Shown here one piece after another: positions 37,884-49,043 of a stretch of 64,000 bases of DNA (positions within the stretch are counted from its first letter, which is position 1; each line of letters opens with the position of its first letter). This DNA comes from Funneliformis mosseae. Its lineage: Eukaryota; Glomeromycota; Glomeromycetes; Glomerales; Glomeraceae. The position numbers and the translations under genes are program-made. Below the pieces are notes generated by a model. The model saw only the letters and a program-made list of their open reading frames with translations. It was not told the origin of the DNA and ran no database searches. The stretch is taken from assembly GCA_910592005.1 (NCBI GenBank), contig CAJVPP010000021.1:1-64000 (forward strand), read 5' to 3'.

Positions 37884-38273
37884 TACGAAAATTTTAATTG
37901 CAAATATAGAAGTAGGACCATTACCTGTTTCAATTCGAAATTTATCACGATAAAGGGAAATTGATTTGCGTTTTTGAAATTAAAATTGCTAAATATATCT
38001 TTATTAAAAGTTTGAAATAAGAAATGATTTGCGCGTTACATGTGATCTCGGCATTGAAAATCATTGTTACACGCGTTTACATTGGATTGCGCCAATTTTT
38101 ATTACCAGTCTTATTTACAGAAGGTAAAAGAAAAAAAAATGATTGAAAAGTTCTTTATGAAAAAAAAATAGAATAAACCCTAATATTATCTAAATTTTAA
38201 GATTTTTATATTTTTTATATTTAATTTTTAACTTTTTTTTTTATATTTTCAGATAATTTGCAGAATCAAGGAT
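37884..38273. other. Intergenic region upstream of PHS1
   Basis: 390 bases between two minus-strand genes. It should contain the dehydratase promoter and the 3' end of the NTF2-like gene. T/A-rich tracts occur near 38,140 and 38,230. No specific site is called. Confidence 0.4.
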
Positions 38274-39914
38274 TTATCCAAAGGTAATTTGAGAACCACC
38301 ACCACCGGGAGGTTTCAAGATACTAATAATAACGAAGATTAGTTGTAATATATTTATTAAAATTTAACTCCGGTAAAAGAATTTATGATCTGCTACTCAC
38401 CGACTTGAAGGCTTGACGGAAGGACGTTGTTGTTCATCACCAAATCCAACAGATGACTCGAATTGAGATTTTCCTCGTCTCTTGGAAGATCCAGATATAG
38501 AAGTGTCTTGTTGTGCCTCGTAATTATCATCTCCGATAGAAAAATGAGATGCATTTTTGTTGGAATTGAACCTGCTACGTTGGGAATCTGAATTTTTTTT
38601 TTTTTTCAAAAAATATTAGCTACTAATGATTGAAACAATACTAACTTCTCAATGCTATTTACTTACTTTCATCATAGGTATCACTATCACCAAATACGGA
38701 AGATTTACCACCCGTACCGCCAGGCTGATTAACGCGACTACTAGTATGGACATTTCGACGACCAGTCTGTTGCTGTTGTTGTTCTGATCCAGTTATTTGA
38801 GCGTCTTTTTGTACATGGTTCTGCTCTTCATCTCCAAAAGAGAAATGAGACGCATTTTTATTGGAATTGTATCTGCTGCGTTGATTATCTGAAATTATTT
38901 TGAAAATGTGCTTAGTGATAATTCAAATAAATTTTCAAAGCAAATAATATATTACTTACTTTCTTCGTAAGAATCATTATCACCAAATACGGAAGATTTG
39001 CCACCCGTACCGCCAGGTTGATTAACGCGACTAGTAGTATGAACATGTCGACGAGAAGATATCTCTGGTTCTATATATTATTGCTTCGTTTAGTGAATTG
39101 TTGACAAAGTATTTTTTTTTTTTTTTTGTTTAAAAAAAAAATTCACTTGCAAAACTTACGGTTAACATTCATTCGAGCTACACCGGCTGCCAAACGATCA
39201 GCTCTACCAAATGGATTGAGATGGGCGCTTGTAATATCGCGTACCACATCTATTTGTCTATCGCTAACTATTGGCCAAGAAGAATTCTTATCGGAAATCC
39301 TATAAATATTAATTGATCAATCACACGAAATTGCGACGTGAAAATTCAATATATAATAAAATAATTACAATTTAAGTTGTTTCAAGACAGATGCTTGATC
39401 CCAATATACACGCTTTAAATTCAATAATACAAATAATTAAATAATGTTTAATATGAAAATTATATAAAAATATTAATGATCACATACTATAGAAGAGATC
39501 CTATCGCCCTCTAATATCGCAGAAGTCACCTAAATATGAAAAAAAATTTAATGTCACATGATAAACACAAAAAAAATCTTGACAAAGAACTGAACTTACC
39601 GTAGGAATTACAACTTGACTGTCAATCGTGTAACGACCATCAATACCTGGCACAAGCCAAACACCATCACCGTTAATAAAATTGATTGTAGTTTCCGATT
39701 CTTCAACAATGGAGTTTTCTCCGATGGTTTGGATAAGGACTCTTTCTACAACTCTAAGCATACGAGAGTCATATGCGGTAGAAAGGAACTGTCTAACAGC
39801 ATCGTACCCTCTTGCACCAGCAGCTGTTGGTACGAAGACGAATGAAGCGTTGTCAGTGAAATGATCACCGTCACGTTGCTTTTTGTATTGTTCCCAAACT
39901 TCTCTAATAGACAT
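38274..39914 (-). CDS. NTF2/SnoaL-like protein with PPGG-repeat tail
   Basis: Eight exons on the minus strand: 39,914-39,600, 39,529-39,488, 39,412-39,369, 39,299-39,160, 39,070-38,960, 38,888-38,667, 38,587-38,401 and 38,322-38,274. They total 1,110 nt and 369 residues, with all phases consistent. Residues ~1-140 look like a SnoaL/NTF2-like cone fold, ending YWDQASVLKQL and then ITSAHLNPFGRADRLAAG. The rest is a low-complexity repeat tail. SRVNQPGGTGGKSSVFGD occurs twice, RSR-x-NSNKNASHFS-x-GD occurs twice, and the protein ends SSRILKPPGGGGSQITFG. The repeated SRV/IL-x-PPGG-x-S-x-x-FG motif resembles that of Jupiter/HN1 (JPT) proteins, which are microtubule-associated. The function of the fused protein is not known to me. 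Repeat-encoding exons have similar borders, suggesting exon duplication. Confidence 0.85.
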
Positions 39915-40426
39915 TTTGTAAAGTTTTACTTGGTTAATAAGTTTTTTTTTTTTTTCGTTCGTGTTTTTTATTAAGAAATAATATGATCAAATAAGCAAAA
40001 TATGTTATGCGTATATTTAAAAGAGAAAAGAAGGGAAAAAAAAAAAAAAACCGCGAAGATAATTTTTTAGCTTTTGAAAAAAAAAAAAATAGGACAGCGG
40101 CTTAAGAATTGATTTTGAGACAATGGATCACATTTTTGTCATTTTTTTTTTTTTTTTTTTTTGATAGGCAAACATATATAAAAAGATAATTTGCACCTTT
40201 TTTTATAGGTACAAGGAAAGGATGCACAATGTTTCAGTCAGAAAACGCCGTTCTGCGTTCGATTTGGACAAATCCTTTAAGATGTATCAAATTATTTTGC
40301 GAGGTACAGCACCAATAACGGATTGCATCTTTAACATGATCAATGATTCAATAATAGGTAAGCGTATGATCCAGATTTCAGGGTATGCTGTGACAGGAAA
40401 CACAAACTTTATTATTTTCGCACTTA
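39915..40426. other. Intergenic region with poly-A/T tracts
   Basis: Separates the 5' end of the NTF2-like gene from the 3' end of the phosphatase-like gene, both on the minus strand. Long homopolymer runs occur near 39,940, 40,045, 40,078 and 40,143-40,162. The plus-strand open frame at 40,222-40,440 overlaps the last phosphatase exon antisense and is not believed. Confidence 0.45.
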
Positions 40427-41294
40427 TTATGCACTTTTGAGTTCTTCTACTTCCTCTTGTTGCTAAATTAATAAAGATATCATTTTAACTTTGCAACATA
40501 AATCAAAAAGTTAGGTATTATAATAAAATAAAATACCAATAATTTTTGTTGTTCTAGAAACCAAGAAGGTAAATTATGAGGGAGAGTGATTAAATCCATA
40601 TCAAACAGCTCAATAAATTGTTCGTTTACATAACGCGCTTTATTTCCTGCAAAACAACGGTACTTTCATTTAAAATAAAATAAAAAAGATTTTTGTTTAC
40701 CATTTGTAAATTAATTGAATTGCAAGAGATATAATAAAAACTTTACCTCTGCAGCAATCGAGTTAAAATTCCAATTTTGTAATTTACGCAAACATCCGAC
40801 AAATGTTCCAGTTTCGTGGATACCTGATCTTTTTTACGCGTATTGCAATATGTCCAGTCTCGTAATTCAATAAATAAAAGAGTTCACTTAAAATTAAATA
40901 ATTGTTTATGAAACATTACGTGCACATAACAAGTATCGGATAGTTTTCAACATCTAATGCCATTTCCAATCCATCTTTTATTAATTCTTCGCTAACAGGT
41001 CGCCAACCAAGATTCGGTTTCCAAAATTTCCAAACTCTCAGTCCTAAATGAACCTTTATAACGTGTAAAAATAATGAATAAAATTGCTACAAACTATATT
41101 TTATATAAAGGTACCAATTTAATGTTATTATCCTCTAAGAAGTTAGTTACAGCACGAGTGGGAACTTCAGGCGATAGTACGAGAACTGTTTTTAGGTGAA
41201 GTGCTTTAATGAAAGAAAATTGAGAAGGATGTAACATGTCTGAACGATAAACGCCTTTTTCGATAATTCCAAATTGTTCAGGTGGAGTCAACAT
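40427..41294 (-). CDS. Oca/Siw14-type phosphatase-like protein with altered P-loop
   Basis: Five exons (minus strand): 41,294-41,115, 41,053-40,920, 40,828-40,747, 40,662-40,537 and 40,462-40,427, totalling 558 nt and 185 residues. The sequence follows the fungal/plant atypical dual-specificity phosphatase family (Y_phosphatase2). Blocks are VYRSDMLHPSQFSFIKAL, LKTVLVLSPEVPTRAVTNFL, LGWRPVSEELIKDGLEMALD and YPILVMC. The P-loop reads C-T-S-G-I-H-E-T-G. The catalytic Cys is present, but the Arg of CX5R is replaced by Glu. It is therefore probably a pseudophosphatase, as suspected for some yeast Oca paralogues, or a member with changed chemistry. Siw14 relatives cleave inositol pyrophosphates. 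The last exon (QQEEVEELKSA) is only 36 nt; its choice over read-through (VFYFIIIPNF) is judged on charge and splice signals. Confidence 0.85.
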
Positions 41295-41638
41295 TATTGT
41301 AAAGAGTGATTGATTAATGGGGATTGGGAGGGAATCTACATTCTGATTAGGAAAAAAAATCTACCAATCAAATCTCATTCCTAAATTTTTAGGTTGATTC
41401 GCATAAATAATTCGTTTTTCTCGAAAAAAAGGTTCTCTCTCTTTCATAATATCTCAAGAATTGAAGGTTAGTATAATGTTTATTCATCCATCCTGGGTAA
41501 ATTCATTATCATTCAGGCTGTTGATATATGTCAAGAACTTACATTTTTTTTTTTTATTCATGTTCTGACTTTTTATTGGAATTAAAGGTTATTATAATTG
41601 ATATTTTTTTTTTTTTTTTTTTTTTAGCATTTGCGAAA
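41295..41638. promoter_or_regulatory. Divergent promoter region, phosphatase-like gene / RPS16
   Basis: 344 bases lie between the two divergent start codons. A GTTAGT donor-like site near 41,467 and a long pyrimidine tract ending TTTTTAG at 41,626, 12 bases before the RPS16 ATG, could delimit a 5'-UTR intron, common in fungal ribosomal protein genes. Poly-T blocks at 41,547 and 41,606-41,625 may act as nucleosome-excluding tracts. Both points are inference. Confidence 0.4.
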
Positions 41639-42359
41639 ATGACGGAAGCAACTATGGCAGTACAGACATATGGTCGTAAAGTTAGTAATTATTTTCAATG
41701 ATTTTTATAAAAAATAAAATTATTTTTTTAATTTAATTATTTTACGAGTTTGAATTTTTCTTTAATCATTCATCCAATCGTTAAATTGACGAACATAATT
41801 GAATGTCATTAAATTTCAAATTGTAGAAAACCGCGACCGCTGTTGCTCATTGCAAACGTGGCAAAGGCCTTATTAAAATTAACGGATCACCTATCCATTT
41901 AGTTGAGCCAGAAATTCTAAGATTTAAGGTTTACGAACCTATATTACTTTTGGGACAAGATCGATTCGCTAATGTAGATATCAGAGTTCGAGTAAAAGGT
42001 GGTGGACATACATCCCAGGTCTACGCTATCCGTCAAGCAATCGCTAAAGCAATAGTTGCTTTCTATCAAAAGTATGTCGACGAAGCACAGAAAAAGGAAA
42101 TCAAGGATATTCTCATCCATTATGATAGATCTTTGTTGGTTGCTGATCCCCGTCGCTGTGAGCCAAAGAAATTTGGAGGTCCAGGTGCCCGTGCACGGTA
42201 TATATTTTACTGTTATGGTTTATTATTAGTTTTTGATAATTTAAATAATATATATCTAATCCTTTTCTAATTAATTATGATAGCTACCAAAAATCCTATC
42301 GTAATTATATTTTTATTTTGTATTATTATTTTTTATTTGAGGTTTTATTAACATATTAA
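41639..42359 (+). CDS. RPS16: 40S ribosomal protein S16 (uS9)
   Basis: A small-subunit protein of the uS9 family, whose C-terminal tail reaches the P-site tRNA. Exons: 41,639-41,680, 41,827-42,197 and 42,284 onward. Clear family sequence is [66 protein letters not shown] and YQKSYR. The canonical end at residue 144 (SYR, then stop) is missing: after CGT the sequence is AATTATA, so the frame runs 18 more mostly hydrophobic/aromatic residues to TAA at 42,357-42,359. One inserted T would give CGT-TAA at the expected place, so a one-base deletion or sequencing error is likely. The rest is intact and conserved. Confidence 0.95.
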
Positions 42360-42682
42360 TTAATACTCTCTCTATTTTAACTTTTTTTCAACTTATAGGT
42401 TAATATGTATTTAATCATCATGTATTGAAATAAAAGAATAATATAAATCACGTGATTCAATATCGGTTGTGAACGAAATTATAAGAAAAAAAAATTTTTT
42501 TTTTTTTGAATTAATTTGATTTACCCTTAAACTTCATCTTGACACTATAATCGTATCATATAATCCCCCTTGAGAAATAATAAAAAAGCATATTATGAGT
42601 CATTTTGACTGAAGATTGTTCATGTTGTATAATTGATAATTTATGGAATTTGCAAACCGAATCCGAATAAAAAAACGTAAAA
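42360..42682. promoter_or_regulatory. RPS16 - ArgRS intergenic region with E-box
   Basis: 323 bases. A CACGTG palindrome at 42,449-42,454 (AAATCACGTGATT) lies ~230 bases before the first ArgRS ATG, and a poly-A/T tract follows at 42,487-42,508. Regulation by a bHLH factor is possible but unproven. Confidence 0.35.
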
Positions 42683-45413
42683 ATGGCCGGGAGACTCTAC
42701 GGGCTTCAAAAACAGATGTCTCGGTTCGGAAACAACTCCGGCAAAATTAAAATCATTATTTATTATAGTGTCCTCATTCCTTTAAACCTTATTAAATTTA
42801 TTTCAAACCAGCAAAGAATAAATATCTTCAAATTAACATTTATTAACAATAGATCTGCTGCTTTCTTTAGGGAACGTCATTTGGCGCGTTCTTCTGAGCC
42901 TTCATTACTTTATGACAAGATAAAACCTTCAGAATATCTTAGACAGGTCGATCCGTTAAATTTAAATTCAGCGAGACTTGCTTCGAATATTATCAGCTTA
43001 TTACCTTCAAAAAGAATAAAAGTACACGGTCGTAATTATTTATTGAACGCGAATAAGCCGTTATTAACATATTTTTCTACTTGTGGTTCAAAGAAAAAGG
43101 ATAAAAAGATGGATGAACAACTAGCTTCAGAAATGGCAGCAGCGAGAGTTAATGATACCATAATTCGTACAGCTGATCAAGGCTCTTCACTGAGTTTTAG
43201 TCCGGTTACGCCGGTTCCTCAAGTTAAAGGAGCGGATTTAGAGAATAATAAACTCGATTCATTTCGTAGCTTTGTAGCTTCAATAGTTGCCAAATTTTCT
43301 GGGAAATCGGCCGATGATATTATAGGGATATTAGAAGTCCCCAAAAAACCGGAATTTGGTGATATTGCTATCGCCATTCCTAGATTGCGTATAAAGGGCA
43401 ATCCAGCACAAATAGCACAAAAATGGGTTGACGAGGTATATATGTTTAATTTAAGTTAATTTAATTTATTATTTAATGTTTTGATTAAATATTTATTTAT
43501 TTATTTAGTTTGTACCTAATGAATATATCATTTCAAGTTCTGCAGAAGGGCCTTACTTAAATTTTAAGATCAACAAATTACTCCTTGCTAATGTGCTTCT
43601 TGATGATATATATAAACGAAAAGAAAAGTACGGAAATAATCAATCAGGAATTGGCAAAACAGCCCTTGTAGAGTTTAGCAGTCCCAATATCGCAAAGCCA
43701 TTTCATGCTGGTCATTTGCGCAGTACGATCATTGGCAACTTTGTCAAAAATGTACATGACGCAAATGGTTGGAAAACAATCGGTATGAATTATCTTGGAG
43801 ATTGGGGTAAACAATATGGTAAGTTTATTTAACGATGATTTCTTTTACAACTTTATCGTAACTTTACCCCTTAATTTACTTTTTCGATCTCAGGCCTTTT
43901 AGCTGTTGGGTTTGAAAAACATGGCTCTGAGGAGGAATTGATCAAGGATCCTATTAAGTATTTATATGATATATACGTGAATGTTAATGTAAGTTATCGA
44001 AACGATTCAAGACCATATACATGTATAAAATTTTTTTTGATCTAACATGTTCGCGAAATTGTATAGAAAGAAATTGATAAGGATGAAACAATTAATGAAA
44101 ATGCTCGTGCTTATTTTAAAAAAATGGAAGATGGTAGGTTATGATCTCCTTTTATAATTAATTAATATCTTAAATTATCAATCAACTATATTCGGACTTT
44201 GATACGTTTTTAGGCGATGAAGCAGCACTCGTATTATGGAAAAAGTTTAGAGATCTGAGCATTGATAAATATAAGGAGATATATGCTCGTCTTAACATTA
44301 ATTTCGATGTTTACTCTGGGGAATCTCAAGTTAGCAATGAAAGTATGAATCGTGCTATGAAAGTACTAAAAGATAAACACATTATAAAAGAATCTGAGGG
44401 TGCATTAATTATTGATTTGAGTCAGTATAAAATGGATGTTGCTGTTGTACAAAAGAATGACGGCACCACATTATATATTACTAGAGATATTGGGGCTGCT
44501 ATGGAAAGATATGAGAAGTATAAATTTGATGCAATGTATTATATTGTTGCTTCTCAGCAGGATTTACATTTAAAACAGCTCTTTAAGGTATTAGAATTAA
44601 TGGGCATGGAGTGGGTAGATCGATGTAAACATATCAATTTTGGTATGGTTAATGGGATGAGTACTCGTAAAGGAACTGCAGTTTTCTTGGATGATATCTT
44701 GGACCAAACCAAAGAATCGATGCATGAAGTGATGAGGCAAAATGAAAAAAAATATTCACAAATTGACAATCCTGATCAAGTAGCGGATATAATTGGTATT
44801 TCCGCTGTAATGATTCAGGACATGTCTGCTAAAAGGTAGTTTTGTGTAATTTTTATCTTTTTTTATTTTATTTTGTTTGTATGTAAATTAAATTGTAATT
44901 CTGTCTTTAACATATAGAATTCGTAATTACGCTTTCAATTGGAATCGCATGTTTTCCTTTGAGGGTATGGCATCATTAAGATTTTCATATGAACAATTAT
45001 GCGTGATGTCATTTTACTAAAGGCGTTTACGATGTCATTTTGTAGGGGATACTGGACCTTATCTTCAATATGCACACGCTCGTCTTTGTTCAATTGAAAG
45101 AAACTGCGGATTTGAAATTAATCCAAACATTGATATTAGTCTACTTTCAACAAAACCGGCATTGGACCTTATTGATACTATTGCACAATATCCTGATTTT
45201 GTCAAAGCGGCGTTATACACATTGGAACCTTGTACGATTGTGACATATGCAATGAAACTAAGTCACACTGTATCTGTAGCTTTAGAAACTCTGTGGGTTG
45301 TTGGACAAGAACGTAAAGTAGCAGAAGCTAGATTATTAATGTATTGGGCTAGTCGAATAACGCTTGGAAACGCCCTTAAATTATTGGGATTAAAACCTTT
45401 AGAGAGAATGTAA
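42683..45413 (+). CDS. Arginyl-tRNA synthetase (class I), probable dual-targeted form
   Basis: The enzyme charges tRNA-Arg with arginine. Exons: 42,683-43,435, 43,509-43,818, 43,894-43,988, 44,067-44,133, 44,214-44,835, 44,918-44,964 and 45,046-45,413, totalling 2,262 nt and 753 residues. Signature motifs are FSSPNIAKPFHAGHLRST (the HIGH-type motif, HAGH), MNYLGDWGKQYG, TRDIGAA, and GMSTRKGTAVFLDDIL (the eukaryotic KMSKS equivalent). The anticodon-binding domain has EGDTGPYLQYAHARL, and the enzyme ends LLGLKPLERM. The first 142 residues are an extra, basic, Asp/Glu-poor region. Met143 at 43,109 (MDEQLASEMAAARV) gives a conventional cytosolic start. The upstream ATG could therefore make a mitochondrial form and Met143 the cytosolic form; this is inferred, as known for several fungal synthetases. 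Confidence 0.95.
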
Positions 45414-45887
45414 ACTTAATATTTAAAATATTACAAAAAAAAAAGAAAAATTTAATCATGATCGCCTGGTCAAAAATGCGTAAACACTTTTTTTTTGTGA
45501 ATTTTTAAGAGGATTTGAATTATTCCGCGGCTTTGAATTGAGCATATTTTTTTAGCCTTTGCATGTCCCACATTAAACTGCGGTCCACACCAGAATCGTC
45601 TTAGGCAATAGGGCAATGACGAATTTCTTGTAAATCGTTTTTTCATACAATATTATGTTAATTTTATATTATACTTTAAAAAAATTTCTGCGGTATACTG
45701 CGGTAAGATCCGACATAACTGCGGCTGAGTGATTATAAAAGATCGGATGATTTCAATGAAAAATTTCCTGTTGAGCAGGAATTCTCGCAATAAACGGACT
45801 TTGAGAATTTTTTATTTCCCTCCAGGATCCCATCCATCCTCTTTTTATTTCTTTGATTAATTCTTTTATCGATTTATAAACGAAAAA
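45414..45887. promoter_or_regulatory. eEF2 promoter region with four CTGCGG motifs
   Basis: 474 bases lie between the ArgRS stop and the eEF2 start. CTGCGG occurs at 45,578, 45,688, 45,698 and 45,719 on the plus strand, far denser than expected in AT-rich DNA. The last three fall within 37 bases. A T-rich segment follows before the ATG. The motif is likely a transcription factor site; which factor is unknown. Confidence 0.4.
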
Positions 45888-48800
45888 ATGGTATGTTAAT
45901 ATATTAATGACTTCTTTTTATTATGTTACATAACAAATTTTTAAACATTTGAACATTGAAGTGTTCGTTCTATGAGAAGGAACGTTATGTATCATCGCAC
46001 TGATTTTCTTCTTTATATTACTTTGTTTTTGTAAATACATAATAGGTGAACTTTACAGTCGACCAGATTCGTGGTCTTGTATGTATAAATCTATATTAAA
46101 AAACATATATATATATTTCTTCATGAATTAGATACATTATTGATTTTGTCATGAAAATTAATCGTTGAAAACGTTCTTATTTTAAAATTATAATAATGAA
46201 TTAGATGGACCGCGTTTCCAACGTGCGTAATATGTCCGTTATTGCACACGTCGACCACGGAAAATCTACGCTCACCGATTCGCTTGTATCCAAGGCCGGT
46301 ATTATTTCTTCACAGAAAGCTGGCGAAGCACGTTTCACAGATACTCGTGCTGACGAACAGGAACGTTGTATCACGATTAAATCTACAGCCATTTCAATGT
46401 ATTTTGAATTGCCAAAAGATGATCTAGTAGATGTAAAGCAAAAGACTGATGGTATCATCAATCAATTCACTTTATTTTTCTCGTGATTTACTAAACCTCA
46501 TCGTTCCTTAATCATTTTATTTTTATATATATTTGTTATGATCATTTAATCAGGCAACGAATTCTTGATTAATTTGATTGATTCTCCTGGACACGTGGAC
46601 TTTTCATCTGAAGTAACAGCTGCTCTTCGAGTTACTGACGGTGCCTTGGTTGTTGTTGATTGTATTGAGGGTGTTTGTGTACAAACAGAAACCGTGTTAC
46701 GTCAAGCCCTTACTGAACGAATCAAGCCCGTAGTAATTATTAACAAAGTCGATCGTGCCCTGCTAGAATTACAACTTACCAAAGAAGATTTGTATACAGT
46801 ATGTGTAAAATTTAGATATAATTTTGTTGTAATTTAAGTAAAATGTTTTAGTAATTTATTTTAAATATTTTTTAGTCCTTCCAACGTACAATTGAATCGG
46901 TAAATGTCATCGTTTCAACTTATTTCGACCAAAGTCTTGGGGAAATTCAAGTTTATCCTGAAAAGGGTACTGTCGCTTTTGGATCCGGACTTCATGGTTG
47001 GGGGTTCACCCTTCGTCAGTTTGCCAAACGATATTCTAAAAAATTCGGTGTTGACCAAGAAAAAATGATGCAAAAACTTTGGGGTGAAAACTTTTTCAAT
47101 CCTAAAACAAAGAAATGGACCAAGCAAGCTGGTGACAACACTGAACGAGCTTTCTGCATGTTCGTCTTGGACCCTATCTTTAAATTGTTTGATGCCATTA
47201 TGAACTTTAAGAAAGATGAAGCTGCAAAGATGATCGAAAAATTGGAAATTACCTTAAAAAGTGAAGAAAGAGAATTGGAAGGAAAAGCCCTTCTTAAGGT
47301 CGTAATGCGAAAATTCTTACCTGCCTCAGACGCTTTACTAGAAATGATAGTAATCCACCTTCCATCACCTGTAACCGCACAAAAGTATCGAGCTGAAATG
47401 TTATACGAGGGTCCTGCTGACGATGAATGTGCCATCGGTATTCGTGACTGTGATCCCCATGCACCACTTATGTTGTACATATCTAAAATGGTACCGACAT
47501 CTGATAAAGGTCGTTTCTATGCTTTTGGACGTGTATTCTCTGGTACTGTTAGATCTGGTCTTAAAGTTCGTATCCAAGGTCCTAACTATCTACCCGGTAA
47601 AAAGGATGATTTGTTCGTCAAATCTATTCAACGTACAATTCTTATGATGGGCCGTTATGTTGAACCTATCGAAGATTGTCCTGCCGGTAACATCGTTGGT
47701 CTTGTTGGTGTAGATCAATATTTACTCAAATCTGGTACTATTACCACTTCGGATTCTGCTCATAATTTGAAGGTCATGAAGTTTTCAGTGTCACCTGTCG
47801 TTAAAGTAGCTGTTGACGTAAAGAATGCAAACGACTTACCTAAATTAGTTGAAGGATTAAAACGTTTATCTAAATCAGATCCTTGTGTGCAAGTTAGTAC
47901 TTCTGAATCCGGTGAGCATATTGTAGCTGGCGCAGGAGAATTACATTTGGAAATTTGTTTAAAGGATTTAGAAGAAGATCATGCTCAAGTTCCAATCAAG
48001 ACTGGTGATCCGGTAGTATCATATAGAGAAACTGTTCAAGCTGAGTCATCAATAACCGCCTTATCTAAATCACCGAATAAACATAACCGTATATTTATGA
48101 AAGCTTCTCCGTTACAAGAAGAGCTATCAAACGATATCGAAGCGGGTAAAGTTACTCCACGTGATGATTTCAAAGCACGTGCACGTATCCTCGCCGAAAC
48201 GTATGGCTGGGATGTTACTGATGCTCGTAAGATCTGGTGTTTCGGACCTGATACCACTGGTCCAAATCTGTTAGTAGATACGACCAAGGGAGTTCAATAC
48301 CTTAATGAAATTAAGGACTCTTGCATTGCTGCCTTTCAATGGGCCACAAAAGAAGGTGTTTGCGCTGAAGAAAATATGCGTTCCTGCCGTTTCAACGTTC
48401 TTGATGTAGTCTTGCATGCTGATGCTATACATCGTGGTGGTGGTCAAATCATTCCTACTTGTCGTCGTGTCATTTATGCTTCAGCTTTAACAGCCATCCC
48501 TGGTCTCTTGGAACCTGTTTTCCTTGTCGAAATCCAATGTCCTGAAGGTGCTATGGGTGGTATTTATGGTGTTTTGAATAGACGTCGTGGTCACGTCTTT
48601 GCTGAAGAACAACGTCCTGGTACTCCATTGTATAACATAAAAGCTTACTTACCTGTAAGTACTTAATTTGTAATTTATATCAACTTCTTTGTATGTCCTA
48701 ATACTTATTTATATATATATATATATATTTTTTAAATCATAGGTAAATGAATCCTTCGGTTTTACTGCCGATCTTCGTTCAAATACAGGAGGACAAGCTT

Positions 48801-49043
48801 TCCCTCAAGCTGTATTCTCTCATTGGCAACTTATGAACGGAAATCCACTAGAAGCCGGTAAAGTAGCAGACATTGTTAAGGGAATAAGAAAGAGAAAAGG
48901 TCTCTCCGAAGAAGTATGTATTTTTTTATTTACTTTATATATGCATGATTTATCTATCAAATACTCTTACATTATTATTAATCATGCAATTTTTCCGAAC
49001 TTATTAGATACCTAGCTTGGATAAATATCTTGATAAATTATAA
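45888..49043 (+). CDS. EFT1: Translation elongation factor 2
   Basis: The GTPase that drives ribosomal translocation. Exons: 45,888-45,890 (ATG only), 46,046-46,078, 46,205-46,451, 46,554-46,798, 46,876-48,654,48,743-48,913 and 49,008-49,043, totalling 2,514 nt and 837 residues (yeast 842). G-domain motifs are [17 protein letters not shown] and NKVD. The regulatory Thr segment [13 protein letters not shown] is kept. Domain IV has [19 protein letters not shown], with the His modified to diphthamide (the ADP-ribosylation target of diphtheria toxin). Further blocks are [35 protein letters not shown] and [20 protein letters not shown], and it ends DKYLDKL. Every exon sum keeps phase. The first coding exon is a single codon. 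No decay signs. EFT1 is the yeast-style symbol. Confidence 0.97.

Noticed and set aside
40222..40440. Small plus-strand gene
   Set aside because: It overlaps the last phosphatase exon antisense and has no family features.
47016..47480. 154-codon minus-strand frame
   Set aside because: It is an antisense shadow of the eEF2 coding exon.
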